A stretch of DNA of 5,939 nt from Phytoactinopolyspora endophytica (lineage in GTDB: Bacteria; Actinomycetota; Actinomycetes; Jiangellales; Jiangellaceae): NCBI RefSeq assembly GCF_004138495.1, contig NZ_ML142853.1:113086-119024 (forward strand), given 5' to 3'. Within the stretch, counting starts at the first letter, position 1, and each line of letters opens with the position of its first letter. Shown here piece after piece: positions 5,700 to 5,939 of this stretch. Both the position numbers and the translations under genes were made by a program. Under the pieces are notes generated by a model. That model was not told the origin of the DNA. It did not search any database and saw nothing but the letters and a program-made list of their open reading frames with translations.

Positions 5700-5729
5700 G
5701 GCTCACCGCACCATGCGCTCGGTGGAGCC
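5700..5729. repeat. Bulged inverted repeat downstream of leuE
   Basis: GGCTCACCG (5700-5708) pairs with CGGTGGAGCC (5720-5729) with one bulged base, around an 11-nt loop. It lies about 75 bp after the leuE stop and may help end that transcript, although no T-run follows. The 5627-5845 stretch around it has no gene I can support. Confidence 0.35.
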
Positions 5730-5771
5730 GTGACGGCCAGCGCCCGAGAGAACATGAGAGCACACGTAGAA

Positions 5772-5810
5772 GCACAAAGGGCCCGCACTTAGCGGGCCCT
5801 AGGGCTGTGC
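5772..5810. terminator. Strong GC-rich hairpin, candidate terminator
   Basis: A perfect 9-bp stem AGGGCCCGC (5778-5786) / GCGGGCCCT (5792-5800) closes a 5-nt loop (ACTTA). It is enclosed by an outer inverted repeat GCACA (5772-5776) / TGTGC (5806-5810). Actinobacterial terminators often lack a strong T-run, so this is a good candidate for ending leuE transcription. On the minus strand the stem is followed by TTTGTGCTT, so it may also stop transcripts entering from the right. Its place just before a transposase remnant leaves open a role as a mobile-element end. Confidence 0.55.
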
Positions 5811-5845
5811 AGGAGGCCGTAACCGTCCCGCAGCACTGAGTTTAG

Positions 5846-5939
5846 TGGATCGGCAACGCTACGGTGGCCCGGCGTGGCGCGACTACGGCATGGTGCCGTG
5901 GCGGGCCGAGACGTTCAAGTTCTCCACCGATCCGGAGTT
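5846..5939 (+). pseudogene. IS630-family transposase remnant, 5'-truncated and frameshifted, partial at window edge
   Basis: The reading frame from 5875 to the window end translates as WRDYGMVPWRAETFKFSTDPE, followed by an incomplete codon. This is recognisable as the stretch between the helix-turn-helix and the catalytic domain of IS630-family transposases, where W-R-x-x-G-x-x-P-x-R-x-E-T-F-K-x-S-T-D-P is conserved. Upstream, the matching helix-turn-helix end IGNATVAR is found at 5849-5872, but in a different frame: joining it to the WRDYG segment needs one extra base at about 5873, so a 1-base deletion is likely. Before that, the helix frame meets stop codons TAG (5843-5845) and TGA (5837-5839), and no N-terminal helix-turn-helix is visible. 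The gene therefore appears broken at its 5' end. The catalytic DDE domain would lie beyond the window and cannot be judged. Confidence 0.7.

Noticed and set aside
5627..5760. A possible tRNA or small RNA in the gap after leuE.
   Set aside because: The GGCTCACCG hairpin is present, but there is no T-arm consensus, acceptor stem pairing or CCA-type end.
1..5939. A CRISPR array or a multi-gene defence island.
   Set aside because: No regularly spaced direct repeats are visible, and apart from the VapBC-type pair no defence-type gene is recognisable.

Overview
The window looks like accessory chromosome from a high-GC Gram-positive bacterium, most likely an actinomycete. The coding regions are strongly GC-biased at third positions. 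A SigJ/ECF41-like sigma factor with a C-terminal SnoaL-type domain sits next to a DoxX-like gene. GTG starts occur, and at least two genes seem to have almost no 5' leader, which is common in actinobacteria. This is inferred from gene content and base use; no marker gene fixes the genus.

Layout: (a) 116-1636 is a divergent pair, a four-helix DoxX-like membrane protein (minus) and an ECF sigma factor fused to a SnoaL-like domain (plus). They share a 159-bp intergenic region with a widely spaced 7-bp inverted repeat. (b) 1679-2390 is a compact type II toxin-antitoxin operon, a Phd/YefM-type antitoxin overlapping a PIN-domain (VapC) toxin by 11 bp. An extended -10 lies so close to the antitoxin ATG that the mRNA is probably leaderless. 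(c) 2425-2859 encodes an unrecognised two-helix membrane protein, tail to tail with a MarR-family repressor (2862-3347, minus) and separated from it by only 2 bp. (d) The MarR gene diverges from an unrecognised soluble protein (3411-4121) across a 63-bp AT-rich region with promoter-like elements on both strands. (e) 4237-4860 is a histidine-phosphatase-fold protein whose usual Arg-His-Gly motif reads Thr-His-Pro. (f) 4940-5626 is a LeuE/RhtB-type amino-acid exporter. (g) 5627-5845 is non-coding and holds two strong inverted repeats. (h) 5846-5939 is the start of an IS630-family transposase remnant, truncated at its 5' end, apparently frameshifted, and running off the window.

The genes do not form one pathway. 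The window reads as small one- or two-gene modules (sigma/DoxX, TA, MarR/divergent partner, phosphatase, exporter) ending at a transposase scar, which fits a variable region. I found no convincing multi-gene defence or biosynthetic system. The least explained items are the MarR-divergent protein, the atypical phosphatase and the two-helix membrane protein.
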